DNA of 64,000 nucleotides. Origin: Todiramphus chloris collaris. Lineage: Eukaryota; Chordata; Aves; Coraciiformes; Alcedinidae. The stretch lies in assembly GCA_025345505.1 (NCBI GenBank), contig JANVCC010000011.1, forward strand, positions 10,824,184 to 10,888,183, written 5' to 3'. A program made the position numbers and the translations under genes. The number at the start of each line of letters is the position of its first letter. Position 1 is the first letter of the stretch. Below are positions 25,420-39,100 of the stretch, one piece after another. The notes beneath the pieces were generated by a model. That model was not told the origin of the DNA. It ran no database searches and saw only the letters and a list, made by a program, of their open reading frames with translations.

Positions 25420-26370
25420 ATGCCCACGTCCAGCTGTGGGATGAGCAGGCTTACAGTGCACTAGATGAAGAGCTGGCTGAAAGACAGAGCTTAAAAGGTT
25501 GCAATGAATGGGGCTACATCTGGCTGGCAACTGGTCACTGGTGGTGTTCTTCAGGACTCAATCCTAGGGCCCATTCTGTTCAAGATACTTGTTAATGATC
25601 TGGATGCAGGAATTGAGTGCATCATAAGCAGGTTTGCTGATGGTTCCAAAACGGGTGGTGCCATGGAGTCTCTTATGGGACAAAATGCCTTGCAGAGAGA
25701 TCTAGACAGACTTGAGTTACGATTAATGGGATGGAATTTAACAAGTCAAAATGACAGTTTCTGTACCTCGAACAGAGTAATGCCAGGCACAAGTATAAAC
25801 GGGGAGAGGAGTGGCTGGAGAGCAGCCCTGCAGAAAGGGGTCTGAAGGTGCTGGTTGACAGCAGGCTCAGCAGGAGTGAGGAACATTCCCTGGCAGCAAA
25901 CAGAACAAAGCACATCCTAGGGTGCATTAAACACAGAAGAACCAGGCACTGAAAAGAGGTGATTATCCAGCTGTACTCAGCATTGGTTCAGCCTCACCTT
26001 GAGTGCTGTGTGCGATTCTGGGCCCTACAATTTAGGAAGGATGTGAAAGTCCTTGAATGCATCCAGAGGAGTGCTACAAAGCTGGTGAAAGGGCTAGAAG
26101 GAATGTCCCATGAGGAGAAGCCAGGGACTTCAGGCTTGGTCAAAGAGCGGGACAACCTTCCTAGAAAGGTGGTTGATGCCCCAAGCCTATCAGTGTTCAA
26201 GAGGCATTTGGGCAATGCCCTTAATAACCTAATTTAACTTCTGGTCAGCCCCAAAGTGGTCGGACAGTTGGACTGGATGATTGTTGTATGTCCCTTTCAA
26301 CTGAAATAGTCTAGTTCTGTTCTATTATTCTATTCTATTCTACTCTAGTCTATTCTATTCTATTCTATTC
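25420..26370 (+). mobile_element. CR1 LINE, decayed, reaching into the reverse transcriptase core
   Basis: This copy extends further 5' than the others. The open frame at 25504-25845 contains VTGGVLQDSILGPILFKILV followed by NDLDAG, a decayed form of the conserved LINE reverse transcriptase segment (QGSVLGP-type). Internal deletions follow; for example, the LSHEEK region runs straight into the [18 protein letters not shown] region in 25959-26237. The expected tail is replaced by a TTCTA repeat at 26320-26370. Confidence 0.88.
26320..26370. repeat. TTCTA pentamer microsatellite at a CR1 tail
   Basis: About ten units of TTCTA with a few interruptions, directly at the 3' end of the decayed CR1 copy. 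It probably grew from the element's tail repeat. Confidence 0.85.
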
Positions 26371-27621
26371 ACAAAAGAGACTATAGAAACTGCATTGAAG
26401 ATACTAAGTGCTGCATTTATGTACAAAGTAATTTATTCTAAATGTTTTATTCTTGAGCCAAGGAACTGCATTACTAGTGCATTAAATAAGAGACTTTTGC
26501 AACTTTGTGATAACAAGTGTGTACTGTATCCTCTGATTTGGGAATTGCTGCCCATTGCAACCAAGTGACATGCTTTGTGTGTCCTTTGCCCAGCTGTGAA
26601 AGATATGCTCCACCCAGAAGCCCCAGCATATCCCCATCTGTGTCCCACTGGGGCAAGGAGCAGGTCCCTGCAGAAGGACCAGCAGCTCCAGAGCACCCTG
26701 ACCGGTACCTGCGGGCTGCCTCCCTGGAGATGTTACAGAGCTTTTTGGCATGGGAGGAGAACCCACATCCCACTGAGTCCTGCGGCAGGGCTGACTAATG
26801 GCTGAGCCACGTCTCCAGGGCACTCCAGTTTGGTTACAGCGAGCCTGTCTCCCCTCTTTTCCTGGAGGGCAGGGGCTGCCTGGGTGCTATTTGGGCTTTT
26901 TTTCCTTGCCTTTTGTCTTGGAAAAAGGGAAGTGGTCTCAGCTGTGAGCCCCTGGGCTGTCAATGTTACCCTGACATGCGGCATGTAGGGGTCTCAGCAT
27001 CACCTCAGGACCACCTTCCTTGGGCCATCACATCACGAGAGGCCTCAGTGTAGCCTGATGCTGTGAGTTGGCACCAACGCTGCCTGTAATACCAGCTTCC
27101 TGCAAGTGAACCCTAAAAATACCGGTTGGGCATCCGACACCTGCCAGCTTCTTTTTAGTCAGAGACTCTGCAACACTCAGTTTTATCTGTTCTTTCCTGC
27201 CCCGAGACAACCCCTCATGTCACTGACTCAACTGTACATAAATAATGCCCAGGTAACTTGATGCTCAGCAGGAAATCCTCGTAGCTGCTGAAAGGTTACA
27301 AGGAACAGCTGTAACCTTCAAGCACGCACCAGGAAAAACATCTGGTGCACTTTTCAGCAAAGTGTTTAATAACATTTATGAATCCACACCCACCACTGAA
27401 CTGGGATTATCATATATATTACTTCAAGGTGTCTGCTTTTGTTTTCAGTAAGATAATCAATGGCTCCAGTTTGTTAATCTATAAAGAGAATTAGGGCACT
27501 GTAATTGCACAGGCATGCTTGGAGGGGCCCAGATAGTTTCTTCTTTGTTTTAAGCACAATTTTGCTTGTCTCTTCCTTGTTCTTTTCTTTCTTTTTTTTT
27601 TCTTTTTTCTTTTTTTTTCAG

Positions 27622-27708
27622 ACAAATTAAATACATCAGATGAATAAATCAATGGCTAAATCTACATCCCAGGAGAAGCAAGAAGTTCTTCTGTATGTCT
27701 TGCTACAA
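27622..27708 (+). other. orphan exon-like segment
   Basis: A textbook acceptor (about 35 nt of almost pure pyrimidine ending TTTTTTTTCAG) is followed by 87 nt and the consensus donor GTAAGT. The segment contains ATG at 27641, opening MNKSMAKSTSQEKQEV and staying open to the donor. I do not recognise the peptide and found no partner exons. It may be an exon of a noncoding RNA, a decayed gene, or chance. Confidence 0.3.
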
Positions 27709-28817
27709 GTAAGTTGCTCTTTATGAAATTTTTAAAAGCCTCATATTAATTTCCTTTTTCCTGAAGTAAAAATGTTTAAACATCAAAATGTTTAAAGTAT
27801 ATATTACCTAGAGAAATCAAAAGGAAACTTATTGTGAAATACGCATTTAAGTATTGCCTTTCAATCTAATCTAATTATCTGATCTAATCTAATTCTCACA
27901 CTTGTTATGAACATCCTGTTGAAAAAAATATATCCCACCCAAGAAGGGGAGAAAACTCTACTGGGAGATTTCTTAGTAGGCAGGGTGTCTCCCTTGCACA
28001 CAAATGAGCACTCAGCCTCTGCTATTCCCTAACACAAAATAAATAATGTAAAGATCCTTTGAAACTACAAGAGTACATTAGGAAAAAGTGATTATAATAA
28101 GTCTCATGAGGCTGCTGTAGCACCCTGAGTGAAGCCAGGGCTGGGAGGGATGCATCACTGGGTGTCTGCCCATCTCCTGCCTTCTGCATCCTGGAGAAAT
28201 GAGTTTTCCTTTTACATGGCTGGAAGTCACCCACAAAAATATCCCTTAAGCTTTAACCTGGGGAGGAATGTGCCCTCCCTCCAACTGTACTGCTGAGCTG
28301 GGAATAGGAAAGGGGAGAGAGTTAGGAAACCAGTCCCTACTAGTGGGAGTAGAAAGTCAGTAATGGACAGTATGCATAAAAAAATCGACCACCGTTTCTT
28401 TGCATGCTTCCACTGTGCCCTCTCTGGTCACAGGGAACACTTTTGCTCTCTCTTGCTCCAGTGTTTCTTTTTTTTCTGTTTTGTCATTGCCTTCGTGCCC
28501 ACACATATGCACGGAGGTCAGGTCTGAAGAACTCATCCGCCCAAGGGTATCACCACGTAGCACCAGTCAGGACAGCTGTCCTCTGTCACTGCCTTCACAC
28601 GAGCGGGAAACTGAGCATTAGAAAACCAAATACAATGCCAAACTCTTAATAAACAAACACTCATATCTTTCACATATGCCCCTTTTCTGCAAGGCCTGCT
28701 ATAACACCCTTTGAGATGGTTTTGGCCTCAGGGTACCAAAAGTGCAGCAAAGCTGCCATTGCAAGGCTTTTAGGGACAGACACCTGGATCTGCAGCCTCA
28801 CCGATAAGGGAGAGCAG

Positions 28818-28841
28818 CTGCTGCTGCTGCTGCTGCTGCTG
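28818..28841. repeat. CTG trinucleotide repeat, 8 units
   Basis: Eight perfect CTG units in unique-looking intergenic sequence. No supported coding frame covers it. Confidence 0.9.
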
Positions 28842-31800
28842 TGCCAGTGTCGGGGGACACCCAGCACGCACCCACGTCAGCACTGGGTGATGTGCCTCGG
28901 CCCCACGTGTCTAGAAGTAATGGCTCCAGGAGTCCTCCAGACATGCCCGCACAGAGCTGCTGAGGCCCTCCCATACCAGGTCAAATGAGGCCACAGGGCC
29001 TGTACAGTCGTCGCTGCTAAAAATTAACCTGGCTCAAAATCTTGAAGTTTAAAATAAATTCTATTTTTAAAAGAGTGAGCTTATTGTTCTCCAGCTCTCA
29101 AAACAGTCATTGACCACGTTTTAAGGAAACATTCTCTCAAAATCAGTGATAAAAGTTGCTAGCAATAACCATACCTGAGAAGGAGCATAAGTGACAAACC
29201 TTGAAAGCAGGGGTGATGAGGTGTCAGAATGCCTCAAGAAAATTATTGAGTTGATAGAAAAGTGTTTCTAAGACCTCAGCAGGAGCCCCAGGTGAGGGAG
29301 GTGCTCCAGGCAAAGCTGGGAAAATTCACCAGTGAGAGGAAACAAGTCAATGATCAAGTATGGGAATGTTACAGGATCTTCTGCTTTGGGACCCCAGCAT
29401 TGAGTTCCTTCAGATGTGGGCAGAAAAGGTCCCTCTTTTTCAGGTGAGAGGGATGGCATCGAGTTCCCACATGCTCCAGGAGCATCCCTCCGGGGCTGGC
29501 AGGTGAGCCGGGTGGTTCACGGGATGCTCCTCAGCCTTCCCACAGGCAGAGCAGTTTTTCAGCTGCAGGGGAAGAGGGGAGAACTCATGTGCAAATAAAA
29601 CTGTTTCCCTCACACCTTTCATTCCTTAAGGAAAGTACAAACATATGGCGAGTTCCATAGGAATTATTAATTATCACTTCACATCTACTTAATGGTTTTG
29701 ATTTTATTTACATCAATTAACTTACAATTGATGGCTATGAGTTTATTCAGGGTAGTTAACCCTGGAGCCCTTCGGGACAAAAATCAGGCTCTGAGCACAG
29801 CATGTTCTTGGCTCAGAGACTTGTGGCCTGAAGTACAGAACAGGATCTGCACATCTATGTTACACCTTAGTTAAAGCACCATGAACCTAAAATCACTTGT
29901 GTTTTTCACTCCCATAGTTCTCTTACTTTTGGGTGTGAGTCACCAGCTCACACGGTCCAGGGTTGAGGGTGTTTTTGCATAACTGCTCCTCTAACATTCC
30001 TCAAACAAGGGAGTCTCCTTATCAGGCTAACCTTATCTACAAATAGGACAATAGTGTAAAAGCAATAGTGCTACAAAGTAATCAGTAAATGTCTGGCTTT
30101 TTTAAAGAGTTTGAGAAGAGTCATGGTAGTAAAAGTGGATGTGCTCAGGTCTACATTGAGATGCCTCCTTTCTCCCCAAGCGAAAACTTCTTCCTCTTTA
30201 CTGTTTTCTTCTTGGTCAAAACACAACTGCTGATTTTAGCATCTGTGTGTTTTGCTTTTTTGGGCAAGGATAGATTGTACTGATCTTACTTCATCAGGGC
30301 AAAAGTACAGCCAAAGGTTGTCTGGCCCCAGGGACATGTCCTCGTACAGTTGGATACTGTGCAAAAGCTGCTAAATGGCAGAGGACTCCGATATTATGTA
30401 TGAATTGGCTCGCTCTCTTTTGGCAGAGACGGGGAAGAGCTGAGCAGATGCACATTTCCTTCTTCCATCAGCCAGCAACAGCTCATCTTTTTTTATTGAC
30501 CTGGAGGCAAGGACAGGAGGGATAAACACAGCAGACTGCGCCTCCTCGATCTCCCAGCAAACAACAGCCAGGAACGTTGGTCCTTTGCTGCTGGTAGCAG
30601 CTGAGTTTTCTCCATCTTCCTTCAGCATTGTGTATGAATGGTTGCGCCGAGCCCTGAGCCTGCCCGGGCTTGCTGGCAAGGCTTCTGCGTAAGCACCGCG
30701 GGCCAGGGCTGACTCACTGGCAGCTCCTGATGCCATTCTTCATCTCTGGCAGGATATGGGAAATGTGTCAAGCCTGGCACACAATAGTAAACATATTTCT
30801 TTGGTCTGGCATTGGTGCTTTTACCAGACCTTTTTCGTTCGGGCAGTTTGTAAATGCTGCTTTTAAGACCGAAGACCAGAAAACACACTGGTGCCACTCC
30901 TCAGTAAAGGCAGAGATGACTTCAGCACGCTGTGTTGAGTAACAAAACTCCTATTTATTTATTTTCTTTTTTTTGTACACCACCACAGACTCGTAGCAGT
31001 GCTTTGAAGGGAGGGGACTGTTATGAATCACGGCATGAATGGGCACTTAGTGGGTGCATACGCCAGCGCTGTACGAATCAGGAAATGGCTCTTTCAGGTC
31101 TCCTTACAAAAGGAAGTGAGTCTGAAGTTTGCTAAATTTACAGAGAGAACGTTTGTGAACTTCATCTAGGGCAGGGGATGGGGGGAGGGGGGGGAAGGGA
31201 AGAATCCCTTTTCTTTCACTGTGGGTTGATACACTAATTCTGCATGTTTCTGTACGTAATTTTTAACAACAAAGAAACCCGTGGTGGTGAGGGCTGCCTC
31301 CACCACTGCCTGCCTATCGCCCTTGGCTGCTGGGTGCACGCAGACAGAAAGGCTCCTCTGGCTTCATGCTTCAGTGTCCCCACCGTCGCTGGGAAAAGGA
31401 GAGCTTGTCTGTGTCCCTAAGGTAAAGGCATGAGTCGGCACAGAGGGAACATCACCACACACCTCTGCTCAGGCTGTCCTTCCTTCCTCCTCTGCCTCAC
31501 AGGCCAGCTGCCTGCAGAGGAGGGGCACAGCAGGCTCAGAGGGGGCCTCAGCACTCCAAGCTCAGGGCTGGATGTGGCTCATTTTCAGTTCTAAGAAACA
31601 GATTACATCTTCAAAGGCACGGGTGCTGCGCCCTGGAGTTGAGTAAAGGTACTTCAGGCTAAGACTTGGAAGAGTTGGATGCAGTGGAACACAGGGTGGG
31701 GGAGGTGGTGCGGTCCTGTGGCCTTCACACCATCATGGTTGAAGGAGGAAAAACTAGGTTCTCCACTTGAGGTTGTTTTTCCTATCCAGGCATGCTGAAC

Positions 31801-34800
31801 TCCTTGCTACCTTAAAATGCACGCTGAACAAGCCCCTGAGCCCAGACAAGGTGCTCGCATGCAGCCCTCCAGCACGCACTTGCGTAGCTGTCTCAGGGCT
31901 GCAGGCCACCTCCCTGGGGTAGAAGGGACCGATGAACCCAAGTGCTAAAGGACAGCCGCATGACACAGCACCTGCCCTCTCTGCCAACAAGCCTATAGCA
32001 AGTGACCCATCTCGTTACTTTATGGGGCCATCCTACAAACTTCAGCTTAGTAGTGCTGAACAAGATCTGGACACTCAAGACTACACAGAAAGCACATCCT
32101 TTAGCTTTAGTCTCTGTAAATTAAATTCGTAAGTCTTGTCCAGGTTTCTATTCACACAATAAAAAGAAGCTCCCAAGCCAAGCTGTCCCATTGACCCCAC
32201 TGCCATACAAAGACTCGGGGATTGTAAGTCTGAGCACAGATCTGGCTACAGCAGAGCTACTCCACGGTACACAGTAGCCAGTCACCTGGGATCCACCTCC
32301 CTCTCTCCAGAAGACCCAGCAAAGCTTACTGATTACAAGACCGTGCCTTACTGAGGGGCCCGGTGATGGAGCATCAGATCCAGCTTACCTGCCAAAGCTG
32401 GACACAGCTCACAGGGCTGACTGGCTTTGTGTGTTAGCTGGTTGATTTAGGCCTTTAAATGCACCCAAAATAAAAGGGCAGAGAGTTAAGAGAGCCTGGC
32501 AGCTGAGTCTGGCACAGGCATTATAGCTCTGTTATCCCAAGCAGAAAGGTGGTGTTTGAGGAACACTGGTAAGCAGCTGTGAGACATCCTCAGCCCACCT
32601 TTCATTTCTCCAGCTTGCAACACCAATGCAATGGCTACCAGTAACACCAGCTTGAAAACGTGGCATGAGAGCAGCACTCTAGTAGAATCCATGAACTTCA
32701 AGACAAGATGAAAGTCCAGAACACACTCTGGTCTTTAGCCAAAGATAGCCAGTAAGGAACTTGGCTGACGTGAAAAAGGAGAAAACACCACAATTGCATC
32801 AATATACCAACGTTGCTTCCAGGGAGACCCTGAGAAAGCTGTCCGCTCCAGTCAGTTTAAGAACCATACAGAGTCAAAAAAACACCAGAATCTGCTAACG
32901 GTCCAGGCTTAAGAGAATTAGAAACATCTCTATTTCTGTTAAAACAACTTCTGTTTTGTAGCTATTGTTATCAAAGGCTTTCCTTGTAAACAAGAAGCTT
33001 TTGTACCTGTCAAAAACACGCTGCAGTGGGGCTGACCTAGCCAGCTGCCAGGCCATCCAGGTGCAACAGCCGACCCTGCTTTGAGATGCTACATGCAGGA
33101 AGGTCCAGCAGGTAGTCATGCAGGCCTCCCCAGCATGCTCAAGGAGCCAAAATGCTCCTTGGCAACAGCAGTTTATTGTGATAAACAAGGCTTTAGAAGG
33201 AGCTTGGGATTTACAGGAAGATACAGAAATAACCTTTACAAAACAAAAAAAAAAGGGGGGGGGAAAAGAAAAGCATGAAGCAGGAGCTCATACTTGTTCT
33301 GAAACAAATGTGCTCACACAGAGAGTCTTCTACCAGGGCTAATAAACAGTCTAATCTACAGTTTTACGGCATCTTGCCACAAGTGTTCATTGCATGTTTA
33401 TTCAAGGCTGCAAAATGTCGCTTATTTACCTGGGCTAACAGGATTATTTCATGTTGGTGATGCTCCTTGTAGCAAAAGGAGAGGCTACGCTGCCCACTTT
33501 TACTCAGACAACTAACACTACCTACAGAAACTGCCATCCCAGTGCTGAGGGCTGCATAGGTTAAACTGATGATCTCCCATTCTATGATTTCCACATTGCA
33601 GAGATTAAAGTTGTGTTTTTAAGAGAGAGCACTGCAACCTGACCCCAACATACCTGCTAACGACCACTACGGCTGAGGATGCCAAGATGGGAACACTATT
33701 TTCTCAGTTGCAGGCTCCAGTTACCAAGCTGAAAGGCTTCGAGTGGAAGGATGACCAACTTGTTGATGTGAAAGTTGGGTGGGGAATATACCAAGTTTAG
33801 CTGATGTGGTAAAACCCACATGCAAAGTCCAGGAAAAGGTCACATATGCCTGCACAAATTAGTTCCCTGCATCTGTGTATGTGTACATACATATATATGA
33901 ACAGTGGTCACCTGCTCTCCATTCCCTCATTAAGAAAGTCTGTGCCAAGTGAGTTGAATGTTTACAATCTCTTGCACTCTTGCCAGTATGGAACTTTATT
34001 TTTATAATTTCCTGTACTTGTAAAAAGCAGAAGACAAAAGGAAAGGATTTCAGTTAAGATTATCCTGCCCACATTTTAGAACCATCTCGTCGTCATGTGT
34101 GTATGCAGGTGCTTGAAGACAGTCATTTCCTGCCAGACAAAATCATTCTGGTTTGATGTCTGTCGTTTCAGACTTTTTAAGCAGCGGTGTAAATATGCAG
34201 TATGAAGATATGATCAAGTAAAAAGCATTTGTGATGCTTAACCCTGGGGTTTTTAAAATGTGCACACACATACATATGTAAGTCGATGAAGATTAAAAGC
34301 TGTTGTATTTGCATGAGTGTTAGACTGGACAGAAAAAATTTTACTTAGGTCTCACAGGCAGCAAGAAGAAACAGAAGAGCTTACAACTATACCAAAAAGA
34401 AGAACGAGGAAAGCACATCTTCATGGAGGATAGGGGTGAAAATATCTGAATTACCAAGTAATCATGTTCTTAAATGCCAGTGTGGCATATGCCAAATATT
34501 CCTGAAAAAATAATAAAAATAGGCATCTAAAGCTGTATTCTTAACTCAACAGTAATCATTTTCTCTAGGATAGGAGAATGCGTAAGTGAAGGACTACCTT
34601 CAAGGGAAGAAACAGATCTGTGCTTGTACTGCAAGAGTGGTGAAACAGAGCAGTTACAGCTATGACTGATATTTCCCAAGTTGTCTTTCCATTATTGACA
34701 AAAACACTGCTTTGATCCTCCCAAGCCTGTTTGAACTATGTTGGTGAATTAAAAGTAAAAAACAAAACCACACACCCCTCAAACCCCACACAAGAACTCT

Positions 34801-35799
34801 GCTGCCTTTGCTAAATCAACATACATCTTTACCAGCCTAAAACAATCATGAAATCACTCACTGAACATGTTGGGAGGTACTGTTTTTCTGCCTGAGGCAA
34901 CCACATGCCTTATGCCTGTATTAAAAAAAAAGAAGGAGAGTTGGCCCGTTTTCTAATGCCCACACAGGCTGGGATTCGCCTTGCCAAGCTCTGTTTGTTT
35001 TGCTCTAAAAGTCTTCAGAATACACTTAGCTGGAATACCTAACCAAGTAACAACAAAGACGTTTAAAAGCTTTTTGAATCTGATTTTCTTCATATTTCCT
35101 GCCCTGTTCTTTTTAGAAAGTATACAAGCACACACAATTCCATCCTTCCCCCATTCCTCATATTCAGTGATTAATTTAGGATCATTTAAGACTCAGTAAC
35201 ACAGCTTTAAATTCTCCAAGTTAACCTGGATTACAGTAACTTGTGAAGCATCATGCCCCAAAAGAGACACTTGTGGAAATGGCAACAAATGATGTAAGGG
35301 CTTTATTGTGCAAAGATTTCAAAATGCTGGAAACCCTTTTGTATTTCCCTTCGCTTCACTTTTTCCTCCACTCCCCTGGGTGCGAATAAGGAAACAGCAA
35401 AGTTATTCTATAGCTGGTTCCCACCACCGTAACGTTCTGGTTCCCATTGTGCTGTGCGCTCAAGCAAAAACAAGAACAAACATTACCAGCTCCATTCCCA
35501 TCCATCTACTAGACAGAACTCACAGATGCTTCATTATATACCTCCCGCTGGCACTGATGAGGCAGAAGATTTGTACAGAAAGGAGGGGGAGACTGGGACA
35601 AAACACAAGAGTCATTGTAATTGTTCTCATTCGTAATTCTATTAGCTAACGTCAGCCAAAACATCATGCTACTTTAAGCCTTTCCTCACTGATAAAAAAT
35701 ACAGGCATTCTCAAAAGCATCCTGAGAACCTTTCAGAAACTGTGCAAATGCCACATACGCGAGTTTAAAGAAGAGAGGAGGAGGGGGGAAAAACCAGAA

Positions 35800-36127
35800 C
35801 CATTTTGTGTAATTGGTATTTTATTTTTATATATAAATAACGAGAGACTGAGGAATTTTGAGACTTGCTACTTGCAGTGCTGATACTGCAATGGGAGAAG
35901 CATGGGCAGATGCAATTCCCACTGCAGAACTGAGGACAAGGTCTCAAGCCTGACCCAGAATACGTAGCGTCCTTTCACAGATTCCATACCAGAAGCCCAG
36001 GCAGCACACCATCAGTCATTCCTGAGGCAGAAGGCAGATTAGTCACATTCAAAATCAAAACGGATTCAGATGGTTTTCCTCTTTTTCTTGGGAAACTGTT
36101 GCTCGTATCTGTATTTTTTTTATTCAC
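35800..36127 (-). CDS. APOO: APOO terminal exon: alternative C-terminus and 3' UTR
   Basis: More than 50 nt of polypyrimidine sequence precedes the acceptor GCTTATAG. Joined directly to exon 7 (phase 0), it reads [20 protein letters not shown] and onward for 50 codons to TGA at 35975-35977. AATAAA on the minus strand lies at 35825-35820, about 150 nt past the stop, followed by G/T-rich sequence. If exon 8 is included, this exon is entirely 3' UTR. The opening V, K, N and T residues loosely resemble the human C-terminus VKNSPGTK. Confidence 0.55.
35820..35825 (-). terminator. APOO poly(A) signal
   Basis: AATAAA on the minus strand about 150 nt after the TGA of the terminal exon. G/T-rich sequence follows within 30 nt (TGGTTCTGGTTTTT), as expected of a cleavage region. 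Confidence 0.6.
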
Positions 36128-39100
36128 CTATAAGCAAAGAAAAGGGACAGAGGATAAAGGGGAGGGGGAAGGAGGGAGAAAGGAGAATTAAATATCATAG
36201 GCCTTTTCTTTCTATTGTCAAAGTGCCATTAAAACTTTTTTCCTTCTGATGTGGCAAGCTGGTGACCATCTATTGGAGGAACATTCTCAATACCAATTTA
36301 CTTCTAGTAAAGTTATTTAACTCTTCATATTACTGATACTAGAGTACTAAAGATTATGCCTGCTCTAGAAAACTTGACTTCTACAGCTGAACTGTAAGGA
36401 AATATAAAAGAGAAAGAATAGAGCAACAAAACACAAATGGAAATCTTGTGTAATAAACCAGCTTCCTCAAAAGGAATTTTCATTCACACCAAATGCATTT
36501 TTTTCTCTAATCTCACTTACTCCACTGTAAAGCTAGAGTAATTTAACTCAAAGAAATGGTATTATGTAGATGTAGAACCTGAACAGAATGAAAATGAGAT
36601 ATGCTGTCTTCGTGGAAAAACACAAAGCCATGTCACTTCCACGCAGCTGTTCACCACAACAGCTGGATAACATTAAAGCTTGCTTCTCCCACAATGGGAT
36701 GTGGTTTCAGCTGTAATTTGCATATAATTACTGATGACAAACATACTGTAATAAAGGAGGTGCAATGCTGCTGGTTTTCAGAGTGGACAAATATGTTACT
36801 GTCTCCAACCCAAAGTGATTTTGTCCTTGGCTGACCATTCACAATTCAGAGACCCACATTGTGGCAATTCTTTATGAGGAAAATGAGACTGTATTTATTT
36901 CAGTAACCAGATTCAACTACGAATACTGCCAACAGTTGAAAATACAGTAAGAGTTTCAGAAGTGATCTCACTCGGAATAAACAAGTATGTTTTTTCAACG
37001 CTCACAACAGCCTTCTCCAACCTTTGGGATCACCCAAATCCAACAACACATCTGGACTTGGCTATAAAGTTAAATAACTGGATTTGTTTTCAAGAAGAAC
37101 TAAGAAATGGCCACCCCCACAGAACAGCTGAAAACTGATACTTAATTGAAGTTCCACCATCTGGTTGCTCTAGGTCAAAAATCTAGTAGCTCTATTTATC
37201 CTCTCCTCCAGAAACAACAAGCAAGTAGATTTCAAAACCAGCAGCACTCAGGTACTTCAATCACCTAAACAATTATCTTCACTCTTTAAGAAGAATGACA
37301 GTAGAACATCTGAGGCTTTTAGTGAGGTTTTCCTCAAAACTTATTTATGTAGTTGATGTATTTGTGATTAAAAACCTGAGGACAGAGGGTCTGGATAACA
37401 ACTTTAGTCTAAGTCTTCCTGCCAGCTTTTGCTCCTTTCCTTCCACCCACTCACCCACCCCTAAAAAGGAAGTATGCCTTAAGCAAAAAAGCACTAGCAT
37501 TTTAAAAAGCGAATAATGACCCAACAGGAATTATATTCACATAGTAAGAAATGATAAAAGAAAATAAAAGCCATTTATGGGTTTCTGTTTGGAATGAACC
37601 TTGATATTTGTACAGTGCCCCACATACATAAACAAGAGTTCAATTTGCCTGGCTTTTTATCATTTCGTAGCTCTGCTCTAGTTTACAATAAGCACAGTAT
37701 TTTAGAAGATTTTATAGAAGCTTTCTTCCTCTTTGTTCTCCTGGATATCTTTAAACAAAACTGTTATTCCTTTTGGTTTTTTCATTTTTATTTTACATGG
37801 CTGTTTTATGAAATACTCAGAAAACACATATTCTTAAAGACTTTATGTTCATATGTCTGAAGGAAAAACGGCTGCACTCAGTAAATCAGCCAATGTGCCT
37901 TTTTGCTCTCGTGAGAATTAGCTATAGCAATTAAAAAAATCATTAAGGGAAACACAACATTAGAAACAAGTTTTGCCTTTTAAAGCTAAACATGTGACAG
38001 CAGAATGATGTTGCTCAGCAGATATGTGTGTTCCCTCACATCTGCAAACATTTGTGACTGGTGATGATACATGGAAGAAAAATCTGATGCAGTTTTCTAA
38101 ATCTGGACTCCATTTATGCCAGTAGCAGTTAAGAAAAAGAAAAGAGAATTTTTCTGGTAAATGGAACACTGCATACAGAAATAACGAGGTGTCCCAACAA
38201 TGCTAGGACCACTGTCTTTTGAAAAGTCTTTCACATAATGTGAAAATAATATAGGGCAAAGACAAGGAATGAGAAAACATGTTCAGAAAATACTTCTTTT
38301 ATCAACTGATAACAGAGGGGACATTATCTGATATTTTGTACTTTACCCTCAAGTACTGAGCAGTTTCTGTCCTATGAAACTGAACCATCTTCGAAAAGTT
38401 GAGAGGGTGGCTTTGTTTTGCTTTTCTAGAAACTGTAACAACCACAGGACTTGCTCGAGTTTAGAAAGCATCCCAGTGGCCAAGTCAGAAACAGAACTGG
38501 CATCTCAACTCGAGTTTCTGGCTCAGAGAACTGTGAAGTGCTGCCTCCATTTCCTCCATCATTCGTTCCTGACTGATGAAGCACATCTCATTAAGGGAGA
38601 TGCATCAACAAGAAAGGTCAAGCACACTGTGAACTGTAGAGGCTGTAAGATAACAGTGTACCTTGGCACTGACAAATCTTTAGGAAAAAAAAAAAAACCC
38701 CAACCTATCAGCAGGCAAGCAATTTCTTTCCCCTCCCTCACACCTGCACTGGTGTGACAGAGAGGGCAAAAAGGTTCTTTGGTATAGGAGGCAGAAATTG
38801 CAAGGAAAGAAGGAAACAAAAAAACCCCCAAAAACCATCAAGACCCAAAAAACCTAAACCGCAACCAACAATACATTAGCAAGGCCTTTCTCAGTTAACT
38901 CAGAACCCTCAGAAGAGACATATATTTACTTGCCTTGCTTCAAAGATGAAGAATTTAGATTACTTAATTTAAATAGCGTTAAGGAGCATGCATATTCTTG
39001 AATAATGTTAAGACAAAATAATTACCTGTCTTCCCCTCTTTCTTCATCAATATGATGAAGATAACCACAAGCCAAACTTGCAAATGTTCATCTTTTCCAG

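Larger units (their letters stand above)
26371..35799. other. intergenic between SAT1 and APOO, mostly unrecognised
   Basis: About 9.4 kb downstream of both flanking genes, which converge here. It holds an exon-like segment at 27622-27708 and a CTG repeat at 28818-28841, both listed separately. T-rich runs occur near 27.58-27.62 kb, and clustered minus-strand AATAAA motifs near 30.95 kb. No protein family was recognised in its short open frames. Confidence 0.5.

Noticed and set aside
30945-30970. Clustered minus-strand AATAAA motifs, considered as the true APOO 3' end
   Set aside because: No exon chain links APOO to this point, and a suitable poly(A) signal already lies at 35820-35825.
33535-33600. 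Possible tiny CR1 tail (GATGATCTCCCATTCTATGATT)
   Set aside because: Only about 30 bases resemble CR1, with no conserved upstream 3' UTR, so it could be chance.
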